From Mucilaginibacter rubeus (lineage in GTDB: Bacteria; Bacteroidota; Bacteroidia; Sphingobacteriales; Sphingobacteriaceae): DNA of 64,000 bases. Position 1 is the first letter of the stretch; each line of letters starts with the position of its first letter. This document shows positions 47,412 to 55,694 of the stretch, in pieces. A program made the translations under genes and the position numbers. The DNA is taken from positions 248,001 to 312,000 of the forward strand of contig NZ_BMKD01000009.1 in the NCBI RefSeq assembly GCF_014643835.1. The letters run 5' to 3'. The notes under the pieces were generated by a model. The model was given only the letters and a program-made list of their open reading frames with translations, ran no database searches and was not told the DNA's origin.

Positions 47412-48035
47412 ATGGCTGCCAATTATAACAACTCGGCATGGTTTTATGATCGGCTTTCAAGAATAGTTTACGGCAAAGCTTTGATAAACGCGCAGGTTTA
47501 TTTATTAGGCTTTATTCCACCAAAAAGTAAAATACTGATAGCAGGCGGCGGCACCGGCTGGATCCTTGAAGAACTTGCCAAAATATACCCGGCAGGGTTA
47601 AACATCACTTACGTTGAAATTTCGGCCAATATGATTGCACTCTCGCAAAAAAGACAAACCGGGCAAAACGAGGTGATCTTTATTAATGATGCAGTTGAAC
47701 ATGTGAAACTCGCCGCCGACTTCGATATCGTAATCACCCCTTTTTTGTTCGATAATTTTGTGGAAGAAACGGTTGACAATGTTTTTAACCATTTGCACAA
47801 CCTGCTCAAACCCGGTGGCCTCTGGCTCAACGCCGATTTTCAGCTTACCGGCCGCTGGTGGCAAAACGTGCTGCTCAAAAGCATGTTTGTTTTTTTCAGG
47901 CTGCTTTGCGGGATAGAAGCCAGCAGGTTGCCAGCCATTGAAAAGCGCTTTAATAATGCTGAATATGGCGTTATTGAGGATAAAACCTTTTTTGGTAATT
48001 TTATTGTAGCAAGGGTATATCGGCAATTATCTTGA
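47412..48035 (+). CDS. Class I SAM-dependent methyltransferase
   Basis: 207 residues. The SAM-binding motif I is KILIAGGGTGWILEEL (about 36-51) with the acidic residue after strand 2 in NITYVEIS. It could methylate a quinone-like or lipid product of the preceding UbiA-like protein; that is inferred from the 3-base spacing only. The last part has a hydrophobic stretch (QNVLLKSMFVFFRLLCGI), suggesting membrane contact. Confidence 0.85.
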   Translation: MAANYNNSAWFYDRLSRIVYGKALINAQVYLLGFIPPKSKILIAGGGTGWILEELAKIYPAGLNITYVEISANMIALSQKRQTGQNEVIFINDAVEHVKLAADFDIVITPFLFDNFVEETVDNVFNHLHNLLKPGGLWLNADFQLTGRWWQNVLLKSMFVFFRLLCGIEASRLPAIEKRFNNAEYGVIEDKTFFGNFIVARVYRQLS

Positions 48036-48160
48036 ATATGTTATTGCGAGGAGCAGCATGGGCTAAAGTGTCAAGGGAGACGCGGCAATCTCGTAGCTAT
48101 GCAGGTCGGACATGCATTAGATACGAGATTGCCGCGCTTCGCTGGCAATGACATATTTTC
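48034..48160. repeat. Inverted repeat, GTCATTGCGAG family, copy 2
   Basis: The outer pair GAATATGTTATTGC / GGCAATGACATATTTTC and a perfect inner 15-bp pair (48081-48095 with 48122-48136) surround the loop GCAGGTCGG, which is identical to that in the copy at 21328-21459. It lies between the convergent methyltransferase and response regulator genes, so it may also act as a terminator. Confidence 0.85.
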
Positions 48161-48215
48161 AAAAAAGCCTATTTACAAAACTGCAAACAGCTTACTTGAA
48201 ACCGCAAACTGAAAA

Positions 48216-48908
48216 CTACTGATTATAAACAAACTTATATCCTATCCCCCTTACAGTTTGCAGGTATTGCGGCGAATCGGCATTGGTTTCTATTTTTTTA
48301 CGCAAGCGAACGATGTGCATATCAAGGGTACGGGTATTTACATCAGCGTTGTAGCCCCAAACTTCCATCATCAGCTCCTCGCGGTTGATAACCTTGTTTT
48401 TGTTTTTGAGAAAATAAAGCAGGATCCTGTTTTCGAGGATAGTTAGCTCTATCTTACGGCCATCCCGGATAAGCAGGTGCGTGTTAGGCAGGTGCTCCAT
48501 GTTGGCAAAACGGTACGATTCGGGCTTTTCGCTGTTAAGAGAAAACTTGATTTTGTTTTCAATCAACGCCACCAATACATCCATATTATAGGGTTTGGTG
48601 ATATAGTCAGATACCCCAAAGTTATAGGCTTCTATCTTGTCAACATCCTGCGCCTTAGCGGTCATCATGATGATGAGTTTATCGAATCCTTTTTCGCGGA
48701 TATTGCCGCAAACTTCCGAGCCCGGTTTGCCGGGGAGCATCCAGTCTAACAATACAATATCAGGCTGCTCGGCCAATATCATGGTTTCAGCTTCATTGCC
48801 ATTACCGGCTTCCAGTACCTTGTACCCCTCTGATTGCAAACGTTCTGAAACCAGGAAACGCAGGTTCTCGTCATCTTCAACCAGCGCAATTTTAATTTCT
48901 TTGTTCAT
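48216..48908 (-). CDS. OmpR-family response regulator
   Basis: 230 residues. The receiver domain has the acidic pocket EDDE (about 11-14), phosphoacceptor Asp55 (IVLLDWMLPG) and Lys105 (DYITKPYN). The winged-helix domain (about 130-228; LIRDGRKIELTILENRILLYFLKNKNKVINREELMMEVWG) ends with the QYLQTVRGIGYKF motif. Partner of the histidine kinase, whose stop lies 3 bases upstream. The combination resembles RprXY of Bacteroides, but homology at that level is not tested. Confidence 0.95.
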   Translation of the reverse strand: MNKEIKIALVEDDENLRFLVSERLQSEGYKVLEAGNGNEAETMILAEQPDIVLLDWMLPGKPGSEVCGNIREKGFDKLIIMMTAKAQDVDKIEAYNFGVSDYITKPYNMDVLVALIENKIKFSLNSEKPESYRFANMEHLPNTHLLIRDGRKIELTILENRILLYFLKNKNKVINREELMMEVWGYNADVNTRTLDMHIVRLRKKIETNADSPQYLQTVRGIGYKFVYNQ

Positions 48909-48911
48909 ATC

Positions 48912-50558
48912 TTAATTTTCGTATGGAAGCGTAACTATAAATTCCGAACCTTCGTTAACCTTACTGTAAACAGTTATATCACCGTTCATAAAATTAACCA
49001 GTTCTTTACAAAATGCCAAACCCAGGCCAACGCTCCCGTTTTGATTGTATTGGTTTTCTATTCTGTAAAACTTCTTAAAAACGTTATTCAGTTCATTTTT
49101 CGGTATCCCTATCCCCTTATCAGCAAACGAAAACACAATATTCCGTTTTTCCTGTGAAATATTGATGAACAGCTCCTTTTGCTGAGGGTGCGAATACTTG
49201 TATGCATTTTCAATAAGGTTTTGAAAAACACTCCCTAATAATACAGGATCAGTATAAAAAGTTTCAACCCTGTTGATTTTAAATTTAATATTAAAATCAG
49301 CGTACTTTATTTTAAAGGTATCAATATACCGGCTAATAAAGTTCTCTATATCAATTTCTTCCTCTTTTAGCGTAATGGATTTATTTTCAATCTGCGTAAA
49401 GGAAAGCAGCTTGTTCATCAACTCATTCAGCTTATCGGCTTCCTCGTCCAGTATCTTACCGTAATGGCGGCGTTGCCTTTCGGTAAGTTCGCCATCGCCA
49501 CGTAAATTTGACCCTGCTATTTTAATTACACTTACCGGTGTTTTAAACTCGTGGGTAAAGTTGTTGATAAAATCATACTGAAGTTTGAACAGTTTCATAT
49601 TCACGTTCAGGTTACGGTATATAAGCCAGCCTATTAGCATTAAAAACAGGGTCATTAATAATACGATAGCTCCGATAGGCATAAAGCGGCGGTTAATTTC
49701 GGCAGTTAAATAACCCTGTGCCGAACTAAAGAAGAGCTTATAATCAGAAAAAGCCACTGGTAATGACACCTCGGTTATCAGTTTATCTCCCTCGCTGTCA
49801 ATAGGGTCATATACTACGGGTTGAATAGATACATTTTCGTACAGCTCGGGATGCGTATTTTTCACCTTGATCAGGTACGGGTCGAGGTAAAAGGTCATCA
49901 TGTTTTGCTTGTATGAAGCCCCTTTGCTGTTACCCAACATTTGCATGTCACGATAGATACGTACATCCTCGCGCCTGAGAACATTGGTATAACTGATCTT
50001 GTCGGGTTTCACATCCCAAAAAGCTTTAAAAAGTTCATCCTGACTTGATACGCGTGATGTATCTGAAAAGGCTATATAATTACTTAATTTAATAGCCATC
50101 TCTCTGAAATCATCTTCATTGACTGTTCTCCGCTGCTCAGCCCCGTACACCTTGTCATTAACGTGCCAATACTGATAAACCGCCTTAGCAGCTATGTTCA
50201 AATTATTTTTGCGTACGGTCATCGTAGTTTTGCCGCCAATGAGGGCATCATAAAAGATAACCCGGCGCACAAAATTATAATCATGAAAAACAGAGGCCGC
50301 ATATTTACCTGCCGATGCCGAATCAAGAAAACCCTGGTAGGAGGTTATTTCAGGGATCTTATTCTGAAAAAACTCATAATACGGCTTAATGGTTTGTTCC
50401 AGTACCTCAACCTTTTTTGAGGAAAACTCATTTTCAACATACTTGGCGGTGAGATTATAAGATATAAACAGGGCTACCACAAAAGTTATGGAAATGAACA
50501 CCAGGAAAATGGTGATCAGCGTAAAGTTTTGCCGGTAAGCGTTTTTCTGTAATGCCAT
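48912..50558 (-). CDS. Sensor histidine kinase with large periplasmic domain
   Basis: 548 residues. Membrane helix 1 is about residues 12-34 and helix 2 about 292-315, leaving a periplasmic sensor of about 255 residues without a recognised PAS/Cache motif. The dimerisation domain has His336 (NNFTHEFKTPVSV). The catalytic domain has N box (NLIENAYKYS), G1 (FADKGIGIP) and G2 (GLGLAFCKELV), all intact. It lies 6 bases after the S9-like lipoprotein gene and 3 bases before the response regulator, so all three form an operon. Confidence 0.94.
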   Translation of the reverse strand: MALQKNAYRQNFTLITIFLVFISITFVVALFISYNLTAKYVENEFSSKKVEVLEQTIKPYYEFFQNKIPEITSYQGFLDSASAGKYAASVFHDYNFVRRVIFYDALIGGKTTMTVRKNNLNIAAKAVYQYWHVNDKVYGAEQRRTVNEDDFREMAIKLSNYIAFSDTSRVSSQDELFKAFWDVKPDKISYTNVLRREDVRIYRDMQMLGNSKGASYKQNMMTFYLDPYLIKVKNTHPELYENVSIQPVVYDPIDSEGDKLITEVSLPVAFSDYKLFFSSAQGYLTAEINRRFMPIGAIVLLMTLFLMLIGWLIYRNLNVNMKLFKLQYDFINNFTHEFKTPVSVIKIAGSNLRGDGELTERQRRHYGKILDEEADKLNELMNKLLSFTQIENKSITLKEEEIDIENFISRYIDTFKIKYADFNIKFKINRVETFYTDPVLLGSVFQNLIENAYKYSHPQQKELFINISQEKRNIVFSFADKGIGIPKNELNNVFKKFYRIENQYNQNGSVGLGLAFCKELVNFMNGDITVYSKVNEGSEFIVTLPYEN

Positions 50559-50564
50559 GTCGGC

Positions 50565-52457
50565 TTATGGTTTAACCCGCATATTCTTATCCAAAAACTT
50601 CTCTATTTCGGCATACATTTCCATACGGTTATGTTCGCTCCTGAAATATGCACGTTCATTGGGTTTTAAAAAATATTTCACATCAACGTTACGTTTACGC
50701 AGCTCGCGTACAAACTGGTTAAGCTCGCTGATATTAGCCCGCTGATCTTTGGCACCCTGGAATATAATTAGAGGAACCTTAATTTTATCGGTATGAAAAA
50801 CCGGCGATATCGCCCTCAACTGATCTGCGTCAGTTTCGGGGTTGCCAACCATTTCGTAAGTCATTTTTAAATAAGGCTTAACAAACGGCGGTGCATCCTT
50901 GATATAGGTAAAAAAGTTAATAAGGCCGTATTGTACCACCGCACAACTATATAACTCGGGATGAAAAGACACACCATAAAGCGCTGAAAAGCCGCCAAAA
51001 CGCCCGCCAAAAATGGCAATCTTTTTAGGGTTTGCAACTTTAGTATCAATAAGCCAGTGTACCCCATCGGTAATATCATCCTGAATTTTGCCGCCTACCT
51101 GTTTATATCCCGCACTTCGGAAGGCCTTGCCATAGCCTGTTGATCCACGGTAATTAACCTGGAACACGGCATACCCACGATTGGCTAAAAACTGCACCTG
51201 GTCATCATATCCCCAGGTATCGCGTCCCCATGGGCCATCGTGCGGCATAACTACTACAGGGTAGTTTTCATTTTTATCGCCCCTTGGCAGGGTTAAATAA
51301 CCATTAATCAGCAAGCCATCGCGCGCATGGTATGATATAGGTTTCATGGCGCATAATTCGGCAGGTACAAGGCTTGAGTTAATATCGCTTAGCTTGGTTA
51401 ACCTGCCATTGTTTTTTTCAAAAAGATAGTATGAACCGGGATTACGGTCGGTGTAAGTGTTGAGGATAAATTTATTCTCAGAGCTGTCGCGGTCAACCAC
51501 CCTGATCTCATTACCCTTAAGCTGTTGCTGAATGGTTTGATACATCTGCTCAACATCAGGTGCCAGAAAATGCTTACGCGGCATTGATTCGTCCCAGCCG
51601 GTAAACTCTATCCGGTGTTTATTTTTTGAATATTCAAAACTGGTGATATCCGCTTTGCTGCAGCTAAAAATTGTCCTTTCTTCCTTGCCATTCTCCGCAT
51701 TGATCTCAACCAGGGCCGTCTTATCGCGGTTTACGTTTGATAGCGCATAGAAATAATTTTTTATACCTGTAAAAGCTATAGGCCTTACTGCATTCTTAAA
51801 ATTATTTTCGATTATAGGCTTAAATGGCTTATCCTCATCGGGGCGGAATAAGATGGTTTCGTTAACCCCGTCTGATGCCCTTTCAAGCCTGATCCTGCCG
51901 TCGGCATCTGCAAACCACTCAGTAATATTACCCGGGTTAAGCAGGTAAGTCTTCATTTCGCCGGTTTTTACGTTGAGGCGGTAAACATCAAAGTTACCCG
52001 GATCACGCTCATTAGTTTTAATAGTGATGATATCTGGCTGCTGCCGGTTACGGTTAACCAGGCCAATCCTCACATTACCGAACGATAATATAATCCGGCT
52101 TTTATTGGTAGCCACATCAAAAGCATACATCTTAACCGAATCGGTAGCGATAAGATCCTGCGAAAAAACAAGCTGGTTATTGTATGTCCAGAAATAATCA
52201 CCTCTGATTGAATAGTCCTCAAATTGAGTAACCATTCGTTCCTTACCATCGGCTAATGACTGTATAAATATGTTTTGCTTATCTTTAAATGGCTTAAGGT
52301 ATGATACATATTTACCATCGGGCGAAATTCGGTAAAAGCTCCTTTCGGGTGTTTTAAAAAAGTCAATAATAGGTATTTGCCTTACTTTACTCCTGTTGCA
52401 GGAAAAGAAGACGACAATGCAACTCACAATAAGAAAAAATCTGACCCGGCTCAACAT
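50565..52457 (-). CDS. S9 (prolyl oligopeptidase)-like lipoprotein lacking catalytic Ser and His
   Basis: 630 residues. Lipobox VFFSC puts the lipidated Cys at residue 20. A beta-propeller-like half (about 30-360) precedes an alpha/beta hydrolase domain (about 370-630: YPVVVMPHDGPWGRDTWGYDDQVQFLANRGYAVFQVNYRGSTG). Where S9 enzymes have GxSxGG this protein reads GGRFGG, so residue 486 is Arg (codon CGT at 51000-51002). Asp571 is kept (FQGAKDQR). The expected GHGF His region reads ERAYFRSEHNR, with Ala603 in the His position. Two of three triad residues are lost with no frameshift, so it is probably a non-enzymatic binding protein. First gene of an operon with a histidine kinase and response regulator. 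Confidence 0.88.
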   Translation of the reverse strand: MLSRVRFFLIVSCIVVFFSCNRSKVRQIPIIDFFKTPERSFYRISPDGKYVSYLKPFKDKQNIFIQSLADGKERMVTQFEDYSIRGDYFWTYNNQLVFSQDLIATDSVKMYAFDVATNKSRIILSFGNVRIGLVNRNRQQPDIITIKTNERDPGNFDVYRLNVKTGEMKTYLLNPGNITEWFADADGRIRLERASDGVNETILFRPDEDKPFKPIIENNFKNAVRPIAFTGIKNYFYALSNVNRDKTALVEINAENGKEERTIFSCSKADITSFEYSKNKHRIEFTGWDESMPRKHFLAPDVEQMYQTIQQQLKGNEIRVVDRDSSENKFILNTYTDRNPGSYYLFEKNNGRLTKLSDINSSLVPAELCAMKPISYHARDGLLINGYLTLPRGDKNENYPVVVMPHDGPWGRDTWGYDDQVQFLANRGYAVFQVNYRGSTGYGKAFRSAGYKQVGGKIQDDITDGVHWLIDTKVANPKKIAIFGGRFGGFSALYGVSFHPELYSCAVVQYGLINFFTYIKDAPPFVKPYLKMTYEMVGNPETDADQLRAISPVFHTDKIKVPLIIFQGAKDQRANISELNQFVRELRKRNVDVKYFLKPNERAYFRSEHNRMEMYAEIEKFLDKNMRVKP

Positions 52458-52540
52458 AGCTACAAATACCCCATTTTATTCACGTACTCAAATTAGATAA
52501 ATAAGTTCGATGTTATCAAGATGTCACTACAATTTTACCC

Positions 52541-52558
52541 TTATATACCGTTATATAA
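52541..52558. promoter_or_regulatory. 18-bp palindrome in divergent promoter region
   Basis: TTATATA-CCGT-TATATAA lies between the S9-like gene (start 52457) and the TPR gene (start 52612). It is a candidate operator for the adjacent response regulator; this is inferred. Confidence 0.4.
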
Positions 52559-52611
52559 ATAATATGGCAAACCGGCTTAAGCAATCCTATTAATTGATTA
52601 TTTTTGAACAG

Positions 52612-54420
52612 ATGAGGGCTTTATATATTGTTATTATTCTTGCTTTTTGCTTTAGCGGCAGGCTGCTTGCACAGAACAATGAACTGCTGCTGGCCAGGCA
52701 ATACAATGCTAACGGCGAACCGCAAAAAGCACTCGAAATTTATCAAAAGTTATACAAGCAAAACAACGAGAATTACTATAGCGTATACGTAAATACACTG
52801 CTCAACCTTAAAAAATTTGATGAAGCCGAAAGCATCACCAAAAAACTGATCCGCCGCCATCCTGATGATCACCAGTATGCTATAATGCTGGGTAACATTT
52901 ACACGCAGGAAGGCAATATGGCCAAAGCTGACGCTATTTATGACGACCTGATCAAAAGCCTCCCGGCCGACCAGGGTGAAATAGCCGCCCTGGCATCCCA
53001 ATTTTACCAAAGCGCTAATATTGATTATGCAATCAAAATTTTTCAGCAAGGACGGAAACTGCTTAAAAATGATAACATGTTTACTTATGAGCTTATTAAC
53101 CTTTACCGTTTTAAACGCGACAAAATATCCCTCACCGACGAATACCTGAACTTTTTACCTCAAAACCCCAATTTTATAAACCAGGCCGAAAATGCTTTTT
53201 CAAATGTATACGAAGGTAGCGCCGATTATGATATGCTTAAAACAGCTTTGCTGAGGCGCATCCAAAAAGATCCGCAGCAAACCATTTATGCTGATCTGCT
53301 TACCTGGCAATACCTGCAGCAAAAAGAATTTGATCTGGCCCTTAACCAGGCACTTGCCTTAAGTCGCCGGCAAAATGACGATGGTAACAGCATCTATGAT
53401 CTCTGCCGTACCTTCATTGCCAATGAGGCTTATGACGAAGCTATCCGGGGATATGAATACATCATCAGCAAAGGGAAAACAACGCCATTGTACATCCCCT
53501 CAAAAATTGAACTGATCAACACCAAAAACCTGAAAGTAACATCGGGCAAATACCTGCCCGAAGATTTGCTTGGACTTGAAAAGGATTATAACGACCTGCT
53601 CACCGAGTTTGGACGTAACAGCAGCACCGCTTTTGCCATGCAAAAACTGGCCAACCTGCAAGCCTTTAAGCTTCACAAACTTAAGGACGCCCAAAAACTG
53701 CTGGAAGAAGCTACCAGGCTAAATGATATCAGGCCAAACCTGTTAGCCGATTGCAAGCTTGATTTAGGCGATATTTACCTGCTTAACAACCAACCCTGGG
53801 AAGCCACGCTGCTTTACAGCCAGGTTGAGAAAGATTTCCCGGCTACTGCCATTGGGCAGGATGCTTTATTCAGAAACGCGAAAATGGCTTATTATACCGG
53901 AGATTTCACCTGGGCAAAGGGACAGTTGGATGTGCTGAAAGTTGCTACATCGCAATTAATAGCAAATGATGCACTTAACCTATTGCTGCTGATCCAAGAT
54001 AATCTTGCTGCCGATAGCAGCGGGTCGGCGCTTAAAGTGTACGCCCGAGCCGATTTGCAGATTTTTGCCCAAAATCCCGAAAAGGCAGTAATGATATTAG
54101 ACAGTATTGGCAAAAAGTTCCCGAATAATGCTTTAGATGATGATATCATGATGTCAAAATCTCGCATTCTGATCCAGCAGAAGGATTATGCCGGAGCGGT
54201 ACCTTTATTAAAGAAAATTGTTGAAGAGCACCCCGCCGATCTTTGGGCCGATGATGCCGTATTTATGTTAGGCGACATTTATGAAAACAGGTTGAACGAT
54301 AAAACCACTGCCAGGAACTACTACCAAAAAATCATAACTGATTATCCCGGCAGCCTCTGGATCAACGAAGCCCGCAAACGTTTCAGAGTATTAAGGGGCG
54401 ATAAACCGGATGCGTCCTGA
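52612..54420 (+). CDS. Secreted tetratricopeptide-repeat protein
   Basis: 602 residues from the ATG at 52612; a TTG at 52594 would add six. A signal peptide (ends RLLAQ, about 21) is followed by TPR-like helical pairs throughout (GEPQKALEIYQKLYKQ, KFDEAESITKKLIRRHPDDHQYAIMLGNIY, GDIYENRLNDKTTARNYYQKIITDYPGSLW). It probably serves as a periplasmic or outer-membrane scaffold; no enzymatic domain is seen. Resembles outer-membrane assembly lipoprotein-like TPR proteins, but no lipobox Cys is present. Divergent from the pseudopeptidase operon. Confidence 0.85.
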   Translation: MRALYIVIILAFCFSGRLLAQNNELLLARQYNANGEPQKALEIYQKLYKQNNENYYSVYVNTLLNLKKFDEAESITKKLIRRHPDDHQYAIMLGNIYTQEGNMAKADAIYDDLIKSLPADQGEIAALASQFYQSANIDYAIKIFQQGRKLLKNDNMFTYELINLYRFKRDKISLTDEYLNFLPQNPNFINQAENAFSNVYEGSADYDMLKTALLRRIQKDPQQTIYADLLTWQYLQQKEFDLALNQALALSRRQNDDGNSIYDLCRTFIANEAYDEAIRGYEYIISKGKTTPLYIPSKIELINTKNLKVTSGKYLPEDLLGLEKDYNDLLTEFGRNSSTAFAMQKLANLQAFKLHKLKDAQKLLEEATRLNDIRPNLLADCKLDLGDIYLLNNQPWEATLLYSQVEKDFPATAIGQDALFRNAKMAYYTGDFTWAKGQLDVLKVATSQLIANDALNLLLLIQDNLAADSSGSALKVYARADLQIFAQNPEKAVMILDSIGKKFPNNALDDDIMMSKSRILIQQKDYAGAVPLLKKIVEEHPADLWADDAVFMLGDIYENRLNDKTTARNYYQKIITDYPGSLWINEARKRFRVLRGDKPDAS

Positions 54421-54519
54421 TAGGTCATTGTTTCATTGCGTCATTAGGTTATTACTTAGCAAACGGACTTTACTTTTATGCCTGACCAATGACATAATGA
54501 CCAAATGACTTAGTGACTA
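54421..54519. repeat. Iterated-word inverted repeat (GTCATT type)
   Basis: The left half (54421-54453: AGGTCATTG...GTCATTAGGTTATT) and the right half (54482-54519: CTGACCAATGACATAATGACC plus AAATGACTTAG) are complementary in words. It lies between two plus-strand genes. Confidence 0.75.
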
Positions 54520-54542
54520 ATCAAAAATGATTATTTTTGAAA

Positions 54543-54845
54543 ATGATTGTATACAACGATACCATAATAATTGACGAAACCATTCATGACGAATGGCTTA
54601 ACTATATCAAAACCATCCATATCCCGGCTATCATGGCTACCGGACATTTCAGCTCGTACCGCATCCTGACTGTTATTGATTCGCCAAACGAAGGGGTTAC
54701 CTACTGTATTCAATACAATGCTGATAGCATTGAGCATTTTCAGCAGTTTTACATGAACCACCTGCATAAATTCCAGGCTACCCACCAGGAAAAATTTAAC
54801 GAAAAATTTGTGATGTTCAATACCCTGATGGAAGAGGTGGAATAA
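54543..54845 (+). CDS. DUF4286 family protein
   Basis: 100 residues from the ATG at 54543 (MIVYNDTIIIDETIHDEWLNYIKTIHIPAIMATGHFSSYRI). The pattern matches DUF4286, a ferredoxin-like-fold family of unknown function in Bacteroidota. It is cytosolic. A TTG at 54537 is possible but not needed. Confidence 0.88.
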   Translation: MIVYNDTIIIDETIHDEWLNYIKTIHIPAIMATGHFSSYRILTVIDSPNEGVTYCIQYNADSIEHFQQFYMNHLHKFQATHQEKFNEKFVMFNTLMEEVE

Positions 54846-54852
54846 ACTAATT

Positions 54853-54963
54853 GTGCCAGCGATGCGTGGCGTTGAGGTCGCGTATCTCTGGCACGCTGAA
54901 AATCTGTTCATTTCATTTTCTACAAACCCTTAGCACCTCTGGTGCTGGCTCGCTGTTCAGAGA
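54853..54963. repeat. Paired hairpins after DUF4286 gene
   Basis: GTGCCAG (54853-) pairs with CTGGCAC about 35 bases later, and AGCACC-TCT-GGTGCT follows. Words GTGCCAGC/GCTGGC are repeated in both orientations, as in the other intergenic repeats. No T run follows. Confidence 0.45.
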
Positions 54964-55023
54964 TTATATATATCCTATGATATAGTTTGATAGTTCATGA
55001 TCTATTAAGAAACTCTCATGCTC

Positions 55024-55473
55024 CTATTCGTCAAGAGCGCCGGGTATCATTAAAAGGATCAAAAATATTACTACCAGTGTAACAACTAAACAAATTAGCC
55101 CGGCAAGCAAAGCACGCCAAATAGTAAAGGTTTTACCTCCAGTGGCAAAATGTTCCTTCATTTGTTCGCCCTGAAACTTTTGTACAAGCAGGAAAGTCCC
55201 CCAGGCATAAGCCAATGGAAATATAAATCTTGGAAACCGCTCTGTATTTGAAGTAATAACAGCCAGGCCAATAATTGCGATCAATGCGACAACGGCAATT
55301 ATCCAGGTTGTGGTTGATTTATCTTTCTGGTTAAACGCTTTGTAGTTCTGAGATACCAAATACCCCGCGGCTAATGGCCCGAATATAAATGTTGCTACCC
55401 TGATTGAGTTAAGGGTATATATTTTAGGTTTCTCTTCTTCGAGTTGCTCTACAGCCTGGCTATATGGAATCAT
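55024..55473 (-). CDS. Four-helix membrane protein of unknown family
   Basis: 149 residues with an acidic N-terminal tail (YSQAVEQLEEEKPKIYTLNSIRV) and four hydrophobic helices (about 26-42, 54-72, 80-99, 120-145). The motif FIFGPLAAGYLVSQNYKAF near residue 30-48 looks conserved among small membrane proteins of Bacteroidota, but I assign no family. Function unknown. Confidence 0.65.
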   Translation of the reverse strand: MIPYSQAVEQLEEEKPKIYTLNSIRVATFIFGPLAAGYLVSQNYKAFNQKDKSTTTWIIAVVALIAIIGLAVITSNTERFPRFIFPLAYAWGTFLLVQKFQGEQMKEHFATGGKTFTIWRALLAGLICLVVTLVVIFLILLMIPGALDE

Positions 55474-55509
55474 GAAAGGTTTAAATTAATTAACGAACTA
55501 AGATAGCAT

Positions 55510-55665
55510 TCAGCAGCAATTTATCTGTAACATTCCTGCATAATTATTATAGGCTATTTCAATACTTTCACCGTTAGCTATTGCAAGCTGTTTAGTTTTG
55601 CGATTGAATACAATTTGCGCCAATTCATTTTTGTTCACGATACTTGAACGCTGCCTATGTTCCAT
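55510..55665 (-). pseudogene. LytTR DNA-binding domain fragment
   Basis: A 51-residue ORF that reads RSSIVNKNELAQIVFNRK ... LAIANGESIEIAYNNYAGML. This matches the C-terminal half of the LytTR DNA-binding domain (pattern hRSxIVNxxxI ... G..IpvsrxY). The rest of the domain and the receiver are absent; a stop codon lies directly before its ATG. It is probably a remnant of a LytTR-type regulator, or less likely a small protein in its own right. Confidence 0.45.
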
Positions 55666-55694
55666 CTAAACAGAATGAATTAACAAAGCAAGAT

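Noticed and set aside
50565-52457. S9-like gene considered as an active dipeptidyl peptidase
   Set aside because: The Ser and His positions carry Arg and Ala. S491 in GGFSAL is not in the nucleophile elbow.
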